A stretch of 15,346 bases of DNA from AP-15 sp036008325 (GTDB taxonomy: Bacteria; Pseudomonadota; Alphaproteobacteria; ATCC43930; CGMCC-115725): NCBI GenBank assembly GCA_036008325.1, contig DASYNW010000138.1:1-15346 (forward strand), given 5' to 3'. The translations under genes and the position numbers were made by a program. The notes beneath the pieces were generated by a model. That model saw only the letters and a program-made list of their open reading frames with translations. It searched no databases and had not been told where the DNA came from. Below are positions 6,607-13,637 of this stretch, one piece after another (within the stretch, counting starts at the first letter, position 1; each line of letters opens with the position of its first letter).

Positions 6607-6634
6607 GCGTCGGCCATCCACGCCGGCCGGCGGC

Positions 6635-6663
6635 ATTAAGCGGACGGCCGGAAAGGCTGTCAA
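6635..6663 (-). promoter_or_regulatory. Sigma70-type promoter of the tRNA pair
   Basis: On the minus strand a perfect TTGACA -35 box (complement of 6658-6663) is followed, after exactly 17 bases, by CTTAAT as the -10 box (complement of 6635-6640, four of six matches). Transcription would begin near 6628, about 20 bases before the 5' end of tRNA-Val. This is the most convincing promoter in the window and fits a highly expressed stable-RNA gene. Confidence 0.65.
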
Positions 6664-6735
6664 GGCGCGCCGGCGCTGGTAGTGTCGCGCCTCAACGCAG
6701 ATTGCCAGAAGCCGATCGAGCAAGGGGAGAGGCGG

Positions 6736-7482
6736 ATGACGGGTCGGACAAAGCTGATCGCAGGCAATTGGAAGATGAACGGGCGGCGCGCCGACGGGCT
6801 GGCGCTGGCGGCGGGCATAGTGGAGCGGGCAAGGGGCGGAGCGGGTGCGGAGGCGCCGGCCTGCGAGCTGCTGATCTGCCCGCCGGCAACCCTGCTCGCG
6901 GCGGTATGCGAGGTCATCGCCGGCAGCGGGGTCCGGCTCGGCGGCCAGGATTGCCACGCCGCGCCGAACGGCGCCTTTACCGGCGACATCAGCGCCGAGA
7001 TGCTGGCCGATGCCGGCTGCACCCATGTCATCCTCGGGCATTCCGAGCGCCGCCACGGCCATGGCGAGACCGATTTCGAGATCCGCGACAAGGTCGCCGC
7101 CGCGCATCGCGCCGGCCTCGACGCGATCCTGTGCGTCGGCGAGACCCGGCCGCAGCGCGAGGCCGGCGAGGCGATTGCCGTGGTCGGGGCGCAGCTGGCG
7201 GGCTCGATCCCGGACGGCCTCGACCGCGACCGGCTGATCGTCGCCTATGAGCCGGTGTGGGCGATCGGCACCGGGCTCAGCGCCACCCTCGACGACATCG
7301 CGGCGATGCATGCGGCGATTCGCGCCGACCTCGCGCCCGATTCGCGCATCCTTTACGGCGGCTCGGTCAATCCGGCGAACGCCGCAGCAATCCTCGCTCT
7401 CAACGATGTCAACGGCGCGCTGGTCGGCGGCGCCAGCCTCGATCCCGACGCGTTCTGGGCGATCGCCTGCTGCTCGGGATGA
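6736..7482 (+). CDS. tpiA: Triose-phosphate isomerase
   Basis: A 248-residue cytosolic TIM barrel that interconverts dihydroxyacetone phosphate and glyceraldehyde 3-phosphate in glycolysis and gluconeogenesis. The active-site residues are all there: N11 and K13 in GNWKMNG, H102 in LGHSERR, E172 in YEPVWAIGTG and the phosphate-binding YGGSVNP at 207-213. Length is normal for the family. ATG 6736 follows GGGGAGAGG at 6724-6732 and puts the conserved GNWKMN at the expected position; the longer in-frame start at 6682 adds 18 unrelated residues. It is the first gene of the long plus-strand run and is divergent from the tRNA pair, so its promoter must lie in 6607-6725. secG follows after 63 bases. 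Confidence 0.97.
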   Translation: MTGRTKLIAGNWKMNGRRADGLALAAGIVERARGGAGAEAPACELLICPPATLLAAVCEVIAGSGVRLGGQDCHAAPNGAFTGDISAEMLADAGCTHVILGHSERRHGHGETDFEIRDKVAAAHRAGLDAILCVGETRPQREAGEAIAVVGAQLAGSIPDGLDRDRLIVAYEPVWAIGTGLSATLDDIAAMHAAIRADLAPDSRILYGGSVNPANAAAILALNDVNGALVGGASLDPDAFWAIACCSG

Positions 7483-7545
7483 TGCGTTTCGGCCGCTGGT
7501 CGGTCGCTGCTGGCTACCGGCTGGCAAAATGATTAAGTTCTGCCC

Positions 7546-7899
7546 ATGATCATTTTGCTGCTCGTCATTCACATCATGGTGGCGATCGCGCTGGTCGCGG
7601 TCATCCTCCTGCAAAAGAGCGAGGGCGGTGCCCTCGGCATGGGGGGCGGCGGCATGTCGGGGTTTATGACCGGCCGGTCGACGGCGAATTTGCTGACCCG
7701 CGCCACCGCGATTCTCGCCGCCGCCTTTATGACCACGAGCGTGCTGTTGGTGGTTTTGCACAATCGCCAGCATGCGCCGGTATCGATCATCGACCAGGGC
7801 GGCCCGGCGGTGCCCGCGGTCCCGCTGGCGCCGGCGGCTCCGACTGCTCCAGCCTCGCCGGCGACCCCCGCCGCGCCCAGCGCCCCGCTCGCCCACTGA
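7546..7899 (+). CDS. secG: Preprotein translocase subunit SecG
   Basis: A 117-residue inner-membrane subunit of the SecYEG translocon, which assists SecA-driven protein export. The first membrane helix spans residues 1-22 (MIILLLVIHIMVAIALVAV, then ILLQ). It is followed by the SecG hallmark QKSEGGALGMGGGG and GFMTGRSTANLLTRAT, then a second helix at about 52-71. The C-terminal 33 residues (from about 85) are almost only Ala, Pro, Ser and Thr, a low-complexity tail often seen in alphaproteobacterial SecG. No clear Shine-Dalgarno sequence precedes the ATG. Its position directly behind tpiA and before pyrG is a common alphaproteobacterial arrangement. Confidence 0.95.
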   Translation: MIILLLVIHIMVAIALVAVILLQKSEGGALGMGGGGMSGFMTGRSTANLLTRATAILAAAFMTTSVLLVVLHNRQHAPVSIIDQGGPAVPAVPLAPAAPTAPASPATPAAPSAPLAH

Positions 7900-7910
7900 T
7901 CGGCCGATCA
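7897..7910. repeat. 14-bp perfect palindrome over the secG stop
   Basis: TGATCGGCCGATCA reads the same on both strands and includes the secG TGA stop. It could be a protein-binding dyad or chance in GC-rich DNA. The remaining 120 bases to pyrG show no terminator. Confidence 0.25.
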
Positions 7911-8032
7911 GGGCCGCTTCCATCCGGCGGATGAGGGGGACGGCCCGGTCCGGCCGCCCCAGCTTCATTTCCCGAAATCCCGCCTCATTTACCAATATGA
8001 CGGCGCCGCGCGATGCTATAGGCTGGGATTCC

Positions 8033-9661
8033 ATGACGCGGTTCATCTTCATTACCGGCGGCGTGGTCTCCTCTCTGGGCAAGGGCTTGTCGGCGGCGGC
8101 GCTCGGCGCGCTCCTACAGGCGCGCGGGTTCAGGGTCAGGCTGCGCAAGCTCGACCCTTATCTCAACGTCGACCCCGGGACGATGAGCCCCTATCAGCAC
8201 GGCGAGGTCTACGTCACCGATGACGGGGCCGAGACCGACCTCGACCTCGGCCATTACGAGCGCTATGTCGGGGTCGCGGCGCGGCGCAGCGATTCGGTGA
8301 CCACTGGGCGGATCTATTCGACCGTGATCGGGCGCGAGCGGCGCGGCGAATATCTCGGCGCCACGGTCCAGGTCATCCCGCACGTCACGGATGCGATCAA
8401 GGAGTTCATCCAGGCCGACCTCGACGGCGAGGATTTCGTCTTGTGCGAGATCGGCGGCACCGTCGGCGACATCGAGAGCCTGCCGTTCCTCGAGGCAATT
8501 CGCCAGCTCGGCTACGAGCTCGGCCGCGAACGGGTGATGTTCGTGCACCTGACCCTGGTGCCGTACATCCCGGCCGCCGGCGAATTAAAGACCAAGCCGA
8601 CCCAGCATTCGACCAAGGAATTGCTCGGCCTCGGCATCCAGCCCGACATTCTCTTATGCCGCTGCGACCGGCCGATCCCGCCCGGCGCACGCAAAAAGAT
8701 CGCGCTGTTCTGCAATCTGCGCGAGGCCCGGGTCATTCCGGCGCTCGACATCGACACGATCTATGCGGTGCCCGCCGCCTACCACGCCGAGGGGTTCGAC
8801 CGCGAAGTCTGCCGGCATTTCGGCCTCGACGCACCGGAGCCCGATCTCGCGCGCTGGCACGAGATCGTCAACCTGCTGCACCGGCCCGAGGGGCGGGTGA
8901 CGATCGCCATCGTCGGCAAGTACACCCACCTGCCGGACAGCTACAAATCCTTGGCCGAGGCGATGACCCATGGCGGGCTCGCCAACCATGTCGGGATCGA
9001 TCTCGACTGGATCGATTCGGAGGTGTTCGAGGCCGAGGCCGAGGCGGTGCGCCAGCTCGAAGGGGTGCACGGCATCCTCGTTCCCGGCGGCTTCGGCGAG
9101 CGCGGCACGCCCGGCATGATCGAGGCGGCGCGCTTTGCCCGCGAGCGGCGGGTGCCCTATTTCGGCATCTGCTTCGGCATGCACATGGCGGTGATCGAGG
9201 CGGCCCGCGACTTGGCCGACCTGCCCGGCGCCGGGTCGACCGAGTTCGGGCCGTGCCTGCACCCGGTGGTTGGCCTGATGACCGAGTGGACCCGCGGCAA
9301 CACGATCGAGCGGCGCAATTCGAACGAGGATTTGGGCGGCACGATGCGGCTCGGCGCCTATGGGGCCCTGCTGGCGCCGGGCAGCCGGGTGGCCGAGATC
9401 TACGGCGCCGACCAGATCAGCGAGCGCCACCGTCACCGCTACGAGATCAACATCGGCTACAAGGACCGGCTGGAGGCGGCGGGCTTGCGGTTTTCCGGCA
9501 TGTCGCCCGACGGCGTCCTGCCCGAGATCGTCGAGTTGCCCGATCACCCCTGGTACATCGGCGTGCAGTTTCATCCAGAGCTCAAATCGACGCCGTTCGC
9601 GCCGCACCCGCTGTTCTCCTCGTTCGTCCGCGCGGCGCGCGACCAGTCGCGGCTGGTGTGA
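8033..9661 (+). CDS. pyrG: CTP synthase (glutamine hydrolysing)
   Basis: A 542-residue cytosolic enzyme making CTP from UTP, ATP and glutamine. The N-terminal synthase domain (about 1-270) has the P-loop region GGVVSSLGKGLSAA, the K-x-DPYLNVDPGTMSP motif, the ELKTKPTQHS motif (184-193) and GGTVGDIES (141-149). The C-terminal class I glutaminase domain (about 288-540) has the triad C380 in YFGICFGM, H514 and E516 in VQFHPE. ATG 8033 gives the conserved MTRFIFITGG start; in-frame sequence further upstream lies in the intergenic gap. One oddity: the residue four after the nucleophile is His384 (codon CAC, 9182-9184), where the family and most class I glutaminases have Gln. The rest is intact, so the enzyme is likely functional. 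Confidence 0.97.
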   Translation: MTRFIFITGGVVSSLGKGLSAAALGALLQARGFRVRLRKLDPYLNVDPGTMSPYQHGEVYVTDDGAETDLDLGHYERYVGVAARRSDSVTTGRIYSTVIGRERRGEYLGATVQVIPHVTDAIKEFIQADLDGEDFVLCEIGGTVGDIESLPFLEAIRQLGYELGRERVMFVHLTLVPYIPAAGELKTKPTQHSTKELLGLGIQPDILLCRCDRPIPPGARKKIALFCNLREARVIPALDIDTIYAVPAAYHAEGFDREVCRHFGLDAPEPDLARWHEIVNLLHRPEGRVTIAIVGKYTHLPDSYKSLAEAMTHGGLANHVGIDLDWIDSEVFEAEAEAVRQLEGVHGILVPGGFGERGTPGMIEAARFARERRVPYFGICFGMHMAVIEAARDLADLPGAGSTEFGPCLHPVVGLMTEWTRGNTIERRNSNEDLGGTMRLGAYGALLAPGSRVAEIYGADQISERHRHRYEINIGYKDRLEAAGLRFSGMSPDGVLPEIVELPDHPWYIGVQFHPELKSTPFAPHPLFSSFVRAARDQSRLV

Positions 9662-9690
9662 GGAAGAGGCGCGACATGAAGCCGGTCCAT

Positions 9691-9778
9691 GTCATTGCGA
9701 GCGCAGCGCGGCAATCTCGCGCCGCCGGCCACCCGCATCGCCGAGATTGCTTCGTCGCCTGCGGCTCCTCGCAATGAC
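9691..9778. repeat. Dispersed imperfect palindrome, copy 1 (88 bp)
   Basis: The 11-bp outer arm at 9691-9701 (GTCATTGCGAG) is repeated exactly in inverted form at 9768-9778, and an inner 9-bp arm at 9711-9719 (GCAATCTCG) is matched at 9742-9750. The whole can fold into one long hairpin. The same outer arms and a similar inside occur at 15027-15112. Elements of this kind, with outer ATTGCGAGC arms and inner GCAATCTCG arms, are familiar as intergenic repeats of many proteobacterial genomes. It fills most of the pyrG-kdsA gap and carries no ORF of its own. Confidence 0.85.
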
Positions 9779-9814
9779 AACGGACCGACTGCCTCGCCGC
9801 CCAAGTCTGGAGCC

Positions 9815-10657
9815 ATGACCCCTCGCCACATCGCGATCGGCGACATCACGATCGGCAACGATTTGCCGCTGGTGTTCATCGTCGGCCCGAATACCCTCGA
9901 ATCGCGGGCTCATGCATTGGAAATGAGCGCCGCGCTGGCCGAGATCGCCGCCAGGCTCGGAATCGGTCTGATCTACAAGACCTCGTTCGACAAGGCGAAC
10001 CGCTCGTCGATCGGGGGCGCGCGCGGCATCGGGCTCGACGCCGGATTGCCGATCCTCGCCGAAATTCGCGAACGCACCGGCCTGCCGGTGCTGACCGACG
10101 TGCACGAGAAGGAGCAGTGCGCGCGGGTGGCAGAAGTCGTCGATGTGCTGCAGACGCCGGCGTTTCTGTGCCGCCAGACCGACCTGCTGCTGGCCGCGGG
10201 CATGACCGGCAAGCCGGTCAACGTCAAGAAGGGCCAGTTCCTGGCGCCCTGGGATATGCAGCATGTCGCGGCCAAGATCGCCTCGACCGGCAACCACCAG
10301 ATCCTGTTATGCGAGCGCGGCGTGAGCTTCGGCTACAACACCCTCGTCGTCGACATGCGCGCGTTGCCGATCATGGCGCGGACCGGCTACCCGGTGGTGT
10401 TCGACGCGACCCACGCCGTGGCCCAGCCGGGCGGGCTCGGCGACCGCTCGGGTGGCGAGCGCGAATTCGCCCCGGTGCTGGCCCGCGCCGCGGTCGCAAT
10501 CGGCGTCGCCGCGGTGTTCATCGAGACCCATCAGGACCCCGACCGCGCCCCCTGCGAGGGGCAGACGATGCTGCCATTGCGCACCTTGCCCGGATTGCTC
10601 GGGGAGCTGATCGCCTTTGACAAGATTGCCAAGGCAAGGCCGCAGCCGGTCGCTTAA
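9815..10657 (+). CDS. kdsA: 3-deoxy-8-phosphooctulonate synthase (KDO-8-P synthase)
   Basis: A 280-residue cytosolic TIM-barrel enzyme that condenses phosphoenolpyruvate with arabinose 5-phosphate to make the precursor of KDO in lipopolysaccharide. Signature segments are YKTSFDKANRSS (54-65), GLPVLTDVHE (89-98), KPVNVKKGQF (133-142), CERG, FDATHAVAQPGG (196-207) and the C-terminal ETHQDPDRAPCEG. Position 26 in VGPNTLES is Asn. Metal-dependent members have Cys here, so this protein should belong to the metal-independent class. The start at 9815 is inferred from alignment of IAIGDITIGN to the family N-terminus; an in-frame extension to 9689 would be translated repeat. GGAG at 9809 is only two bases from the ATG, so the ribosome site is poor. 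Confidence 0.95.
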   Translation: MTPRHIAIGDITIGNDLPLVFIVGPNTLESRAHALEMSAALAEIAARLGIGLIYKTSFDKANRSSIGGARGIGLDAGLPILAEIRERTGLPVLTDVHEKEQCARVAEVVDVLQTPAFLCRQTDLLLAAGMTGKPVNVKKGQFLAPWDMQHVAAKIASTGNHQILLCERGVSFGYNTLVVDMRALPIMARTGYPVVFDATHAVAQPGGLGDRSGGEREFAPVLARAAVAIGVAAVFIETHQDPDRAPCEGQTMLPLRTLPGLLGELIAFDKIAKARPQPVA

Positions 10658-10700
10658 TCTCTCGACCTTTCATCCCGGAAGCGAATTTACGAGGCTGCCA

Positions 10701-11993
10701 ATGACCGCGATCGCCGATATCCATGCGCGCGAGATCCTCGACAGTCGGGGCAATCCGACGGTCGAGGTTGAGGTGACCTTGGACAGCGGCACAATGGGGC
10801 GCGCCGCGGTCCCGTCCGGCGCCTCGACCGGGGCGCACGAGGCGATCGAAAAGCGCGACGGCGGGACCCGCTTTGGCGGGCGTGGCGTGCTCCAGGCGGT
10901 GGAAGCGGTCAACGGCGAGATTTTTGACGCGTTGTCGGGGTTCGAGGCGGCCGATCAGCTGGCGCTCGACCGCACCCTGATCGAGCTCGACGGCACCCCG
11001 AACAAGGGCCGGCTCGGCGCCAACGCGATTTTGGGCACGAGCCTCGCCGCTGCCAAGGCCGCCGCACTCGACCTCGGCCAGCCGCTCTACCGCTATGTCG
11101 GCGGCATCTTTGCCCGCACCCTGCCGGCGCCGATGATGAACATCGTCAATGGCGGCGTCCATGCCGACAACCCGATCGACATCCAGGAATTCATGATCAT
11201 GCCGGTGGGCGCTGCCTCGGTCACCGAGGCGATCCGCGCCGGCTCCGAGATCTTCCACGCGCTGCGCAAAAAGCTCGCCGAGGCCGGCTACAGCACCAAT
11301 GTCGGCGACGAGGGCGGGTTCGCCCCGAACCTCGCCTCGGCCGACGCGGCGCTCGGTTTCGTCATGCAGGCGATCGAGGCCGCCGGCTATCACCCGGGCG
11401 ACGATGTGGTGCTGGCGCTCGACCCGGCCGCGAGCGAATTCTACCGCGACGGCGCCTACCATGTGGACGGCCAGACCCTCGATGCCGCCGCGCTGGTCGG
11501 CTATTGGCGCGACCTGGTCGACCGCTACCCGATCGTTTCGATCGAGGACGGCATGGCCGAGGACGATTGGGACGGCTGGGTCATGCTGACCCGTGAGCTC
11601 GGGGCCAGGATCCAGCTGGTCGGTGACGACGTTTTCGTCACCAGCCCCGAGCGGCTGAACCAAGGCATCGCGCGCGGCGCCGCCAACGCGCTTTTGGTCA
11701 AGGTCAACCAGATCGGCACCCTCTCGGAGACGCTCGAAGCGGTCGAGATCGCCCAGCGGGCTGGCTGGGGCACGGTGTTCTCGCACCGCTCGGGCGAGAC
11801 CGAGGACACCACGATCGCGGATCTGGCGGTGGCCGCCAACAGTGGCCAGATCAAGACCGGCTCGCTGTCGCGCTCGGACCGCATCGCCAAATACAACCAG
11901 CTGATCCGAATCGAGGAACAGCTCGGAACGGCCGCGGTTTACGCCGGCCGCTCAGTGCTCGCGCGCCACCCGGCCGCACCACGCCGGGGTTGA
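10701..11993 (+). CDS. eno: Enolase
   Basis: A 430-residue cytosolic enzyme converting 2-phosphoglycerate to phosphoenolpyruvate. The start ATG 10701 is preceded by GAGG at 10691-10694. The usual features are present: REILDSRGNPTVEVEV (10-25), SGASTGAHEA (39-48), E204 in GDEGGFAPN (proton transfer), metal ligands D241 in LALDPAA, E282 in IEDGMAEDDW and D309/D310 in GDDVFVT, the catalytic K334 in LLVKVNQIGT, and SHRSGETEDTTIADLAVA at 361-378. Length is normal; the tail after residue 420 is short and basic. It follows kdsA by 43 bases and its product is one of KdsA's substrates, as well as the precursor of the pyruvate used by the dehydrogenase genes downstream. Confidence 0.98.
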   Translation: MTAIADIHAREILDSRGNPTVEVEVTLDSGTMGRAAVPSGASTGAHEAIEKRDGGTRFGGRGVLQAVEAVNGEIFDALSGFEAADQLALDRTLIELDGTPNKGRLGANAILGTSLAAAKAAALDLGQPLYRYVGGIFARTLPAPMMNIVNGGVHADNPIDIQEFMIMPVGAASVTEAIRAGSEIFHALRKKLAEAGYSTNVGDEGGFAPNLASADAALGFVMQAIEAAGYHPGDDVVLALDPAASEFYRDGAYHVDGQTLDAAALVGYWRDLVDRYPIVSIEDGMAEDDWDGWVMLTRELGARIQLVGDDVFVTSPERLNQGIARGAANALLVKVNQIGTLSETLEAVEIAQRAGWGTVFSHRSGETEDTTIADLAVAANSGQIKTGSLSRSDRIAKYNQLIRIEEQLGTAAVYAGRSVLARHPAAPRRG

Positions 11994-12024
11994 CGAGCCA
12001 GCCCACCGGTGTTCCTGTTGTGCG

Positions 12025-12402
12025 ATGATCGTGATGCGCGAATTGCGGCGGCGGGGGCGAGCCCTGATCGGCCCGGTCCTTGGGATCGCATTGACCGGCT
12101 ATTTCGCCTACAACCTCGTTGAGGGTGATCGCGGGTTCATCGCCTGGATGCAGCTGACTCGGCAGATCGCCGCCGAAAACACCCATCTCGATCAGCTTCG
12201 CGCCGAACGCGCCGCACTCCGGCTGAACGTGTCCGACCTGACGCCCGACCATCTCGACCCCGATCTGCTCGACGAGCGGGTGCGGGAGACCCTCGACCTC
12301 GTCGCGCCGAACGAGCTGGTGATCATGCGGCCGTGGCGACAGGCGGCGGGCGCCGCCCAACCGTCGCCGGCGAATGCTTCCGCCGGCCCGCCCGATCGGT
12401 GA
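12025..12402 (+). CDS. Septum formation initiator family protein (FtsB/DivIC-like)
   Basis: A 125-residue single-pass membrane protein with a basic N-terminus (RELRRRGRAL), a membrane helix at about residues 14-31, a coiled-coil segment at about 43-70 (QLTRQIAAENTHLDQLRAER) and the alphaproteobacterial signature DLLDERVRETLDLVAPNELVI at 80-100. FtsB-type proteins bridge FtsL and FtsQ in the divisome. The last 25 residues are Ala/Pro rich and probably disordered. Two in-frame starts, ATG 12025 and ATG 12034, are possible, with no strong Shine-Dalgarno sequence for either. Position between eno and pdhA is the usual place in alphaproteobacteria. The exact name (ftsB) is likely but not certain, so no symbol is given. 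Confidence 0.87.
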   Translation: MIVMRELRRRGRALIGPVLGIALTGYFAYNLVEGDRGFIAWMQLTRQIAAENTHLDQLRAERAALRLNVSDLTPDHLDPDLLDERVRETLDLVAPNELVIMRPWRQAAGAAQPSPANASAGPPDR

Positions 12403-12520
12403 ATTGTGCTGGTGCGACAGGGATTTGATTAAGTCGAGGTTGCAAACCCGCAGATTTGCCACCATCCTTCCCGCTAGGTTTCTGGCGGTGGTCTCGGGCG
12501 AGCACCCGGAGGGGATCGAG

Positions 12521-13540
12521 ATGGCAGCAGCACACAAGGCCCAATCGGCGGCCAAGCCGGGCGGGGTCGCCGAGCTCGACGCCTCGCCGCCGGAGCTGCT
12601 GGGATTTTTTCGCGACATGCTGCTGATTCGGCGTTTCGAGGAGCGCGCCGGACAAATGTACGGAATGGGCCTGATCGGCGGGTTCTGCCATCTCTACATC
12701 GGCCAGGAAGCGGTGGTCGTCGGCATGCAGGCGGCGCTGAAGGAGGGCGACACGATCATCACCTCCTATCGCGATCACGGGCACATGCTGGCCTGCGGCA
12801 TGGATCCCAAGGGGGTGATGGCCGAATTGACCGGGCGGCGCACCGGGTATTCGCACGGCAAGGGCGGCTCGATGCACATGTTCAGCCGCGAGAAGAATTT
12901 TTTCGGCGGCCACGGCATCGTCGGCGCGCAGGTGCCGATCGGGACCGGGCTCGGCTTTGCCCACCGCTATCGCGACAACGGGCTGATCTCGGTCACTTAT
13001 CTCGGCGATGGCGCGATCAACCAGGGCCAGGTTTACGAGAGCTTCAACATGGCCGCCCTGTGGAAGCTGCCGGTCGTCTATGTGATCGAGAACAACCGTT
13101 ACGGGATGGGCACCTCGATCGACCGCGCCTCGGCCCGCACCGATCTGTTTCATCGCGGGATGGCGCATGGCATCCCCGGCGAGCAGGTCGACGGCATGAA
13201 CGTCCTGGCCGTGCACGAAGCCGGGCTTGCCGCTGCCGAGCACGCCCGCTCGGGGCAGGGCCCGCTGATTTTGGAGATGATGACCTACCGCTATCGCGGC
13301 CATTCGATGTCCGACCCGGCAAAGTACCGCACCCGCGACGAGGTCGACCGGATGCGCACCGAGCACGACCCGATCGATCACGCGCGGCGTCTCCTGAGCG
13401 AGGGCGGGACCGGGGAGGCGAGCCTCAAGGCGATCGACGCCGAGGTCAGGGCCCGTGTCGCCGAAGCGGCGCAGTTCGCCCAGGACAGCCCGGAACCGGA
13501 CCCGGCCGAGCTGTGGACCGACGTGCTGGTCGACGCCTGA
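12521..13540 (+). CDS. pdhA: Pyruvate dehydrogenase E1 component, alpha subunit
   Basis: A 339-residue ThDP-dependent subunit that, with PdhB, decarboxylates pyruvate and reductively acetylates the lipoyl groups of the complex. Visible marks are RRFEERAGQMY (37-47), YIGQEAVVVGM (59-69), SYRDHGHML (82-90), GDG at 162-164 with NN at 191-192 forming the ThDP-metal site, and YRYRGHSMSDPAKYR at 256-270, the loop that is phosphorylated in mitochondrial homologues. ATG 12521 has a strong GGAGGGG at 12508-12514; a longer frame open to 12374 overlaps the FtsB-like gene and has no family resemblance there. The two-subunit E1 (alpha plus beta) is the type shared by alphaproteobacteria and mitochondria. 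Confidence 0.97.
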   Translation: MAAAHKAQSAAKPGGVAELDASPPELLGFFRDMLLIRRFEERAGQMYGMGLIGGFCHLYIGQEAVVVGMQAALKEGDTIITSYRDHGHMLACGMDPKGVMAELTGRRTGYSHGKGGSMHMFSREKNFFGGHGIVGAQVPIGTGLGFAHRYRDNGLISVTYLGDGAINQGQVYESFNMAALWKLPVVYVIENNRYGMGTSIDRASARTDLFHRGMAHGIPGEQVDGMNVLAVHEAGLAAAEHARSGQGPLILEMMTYRYRGHSMSDPAKYRTRDEVDRMRTEHDPIDHARRLLSEGGTGEASLKAIDAEVRARVAEAAQFAQDSPEPDPAELWTDVLVDA

Positions 13541-13590
13541 GCCCATAGCGATTATTCTGGTCGCTGGGATGTGCGCGCCGGACTGCCGCG

Positions 13591-13611
13591 GGCCGGTCCC
13601 GAGGCCCGGCC
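13591..13611 (+). other. Hairpin in the pdhA-pdhB gap
   Basis: GGCCGG at 13591-13596 can pair with CCGGCC at 13606-13611 around a nine-base loop. It sits 50 bases past the pdhA stop and has no T-run, so it is unlikely to end transcription. It might influence mRNA processing or be incidental. Confidence 0.25.
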
Positions 13612-13637
13612 AAGCGCGCAGGAGACCGTGATAGCTC

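Noticed and set aside
6469..8148. 559-codon minus-strand frame across the tRNA region, tpiA and secG
   Set aside because: It crosses both tRNA-Val and two well-identified genes, with no recognisable motif; it is a composition artefact.
8443..9777. 444-codon plus-strand frame inside pyrG
   Set aside because: It is an alternative frame of pyrG rich in Arg and Ala, with no motif; pyrG itself is unmistakable.
9689..9814. N-terminal extension of kdsA starting in the palindrome
   Set aside because: The extra 42 codons are translated repeat sequence, and the KdsA family begins at the IAIGDITI segment after ATG 9815.
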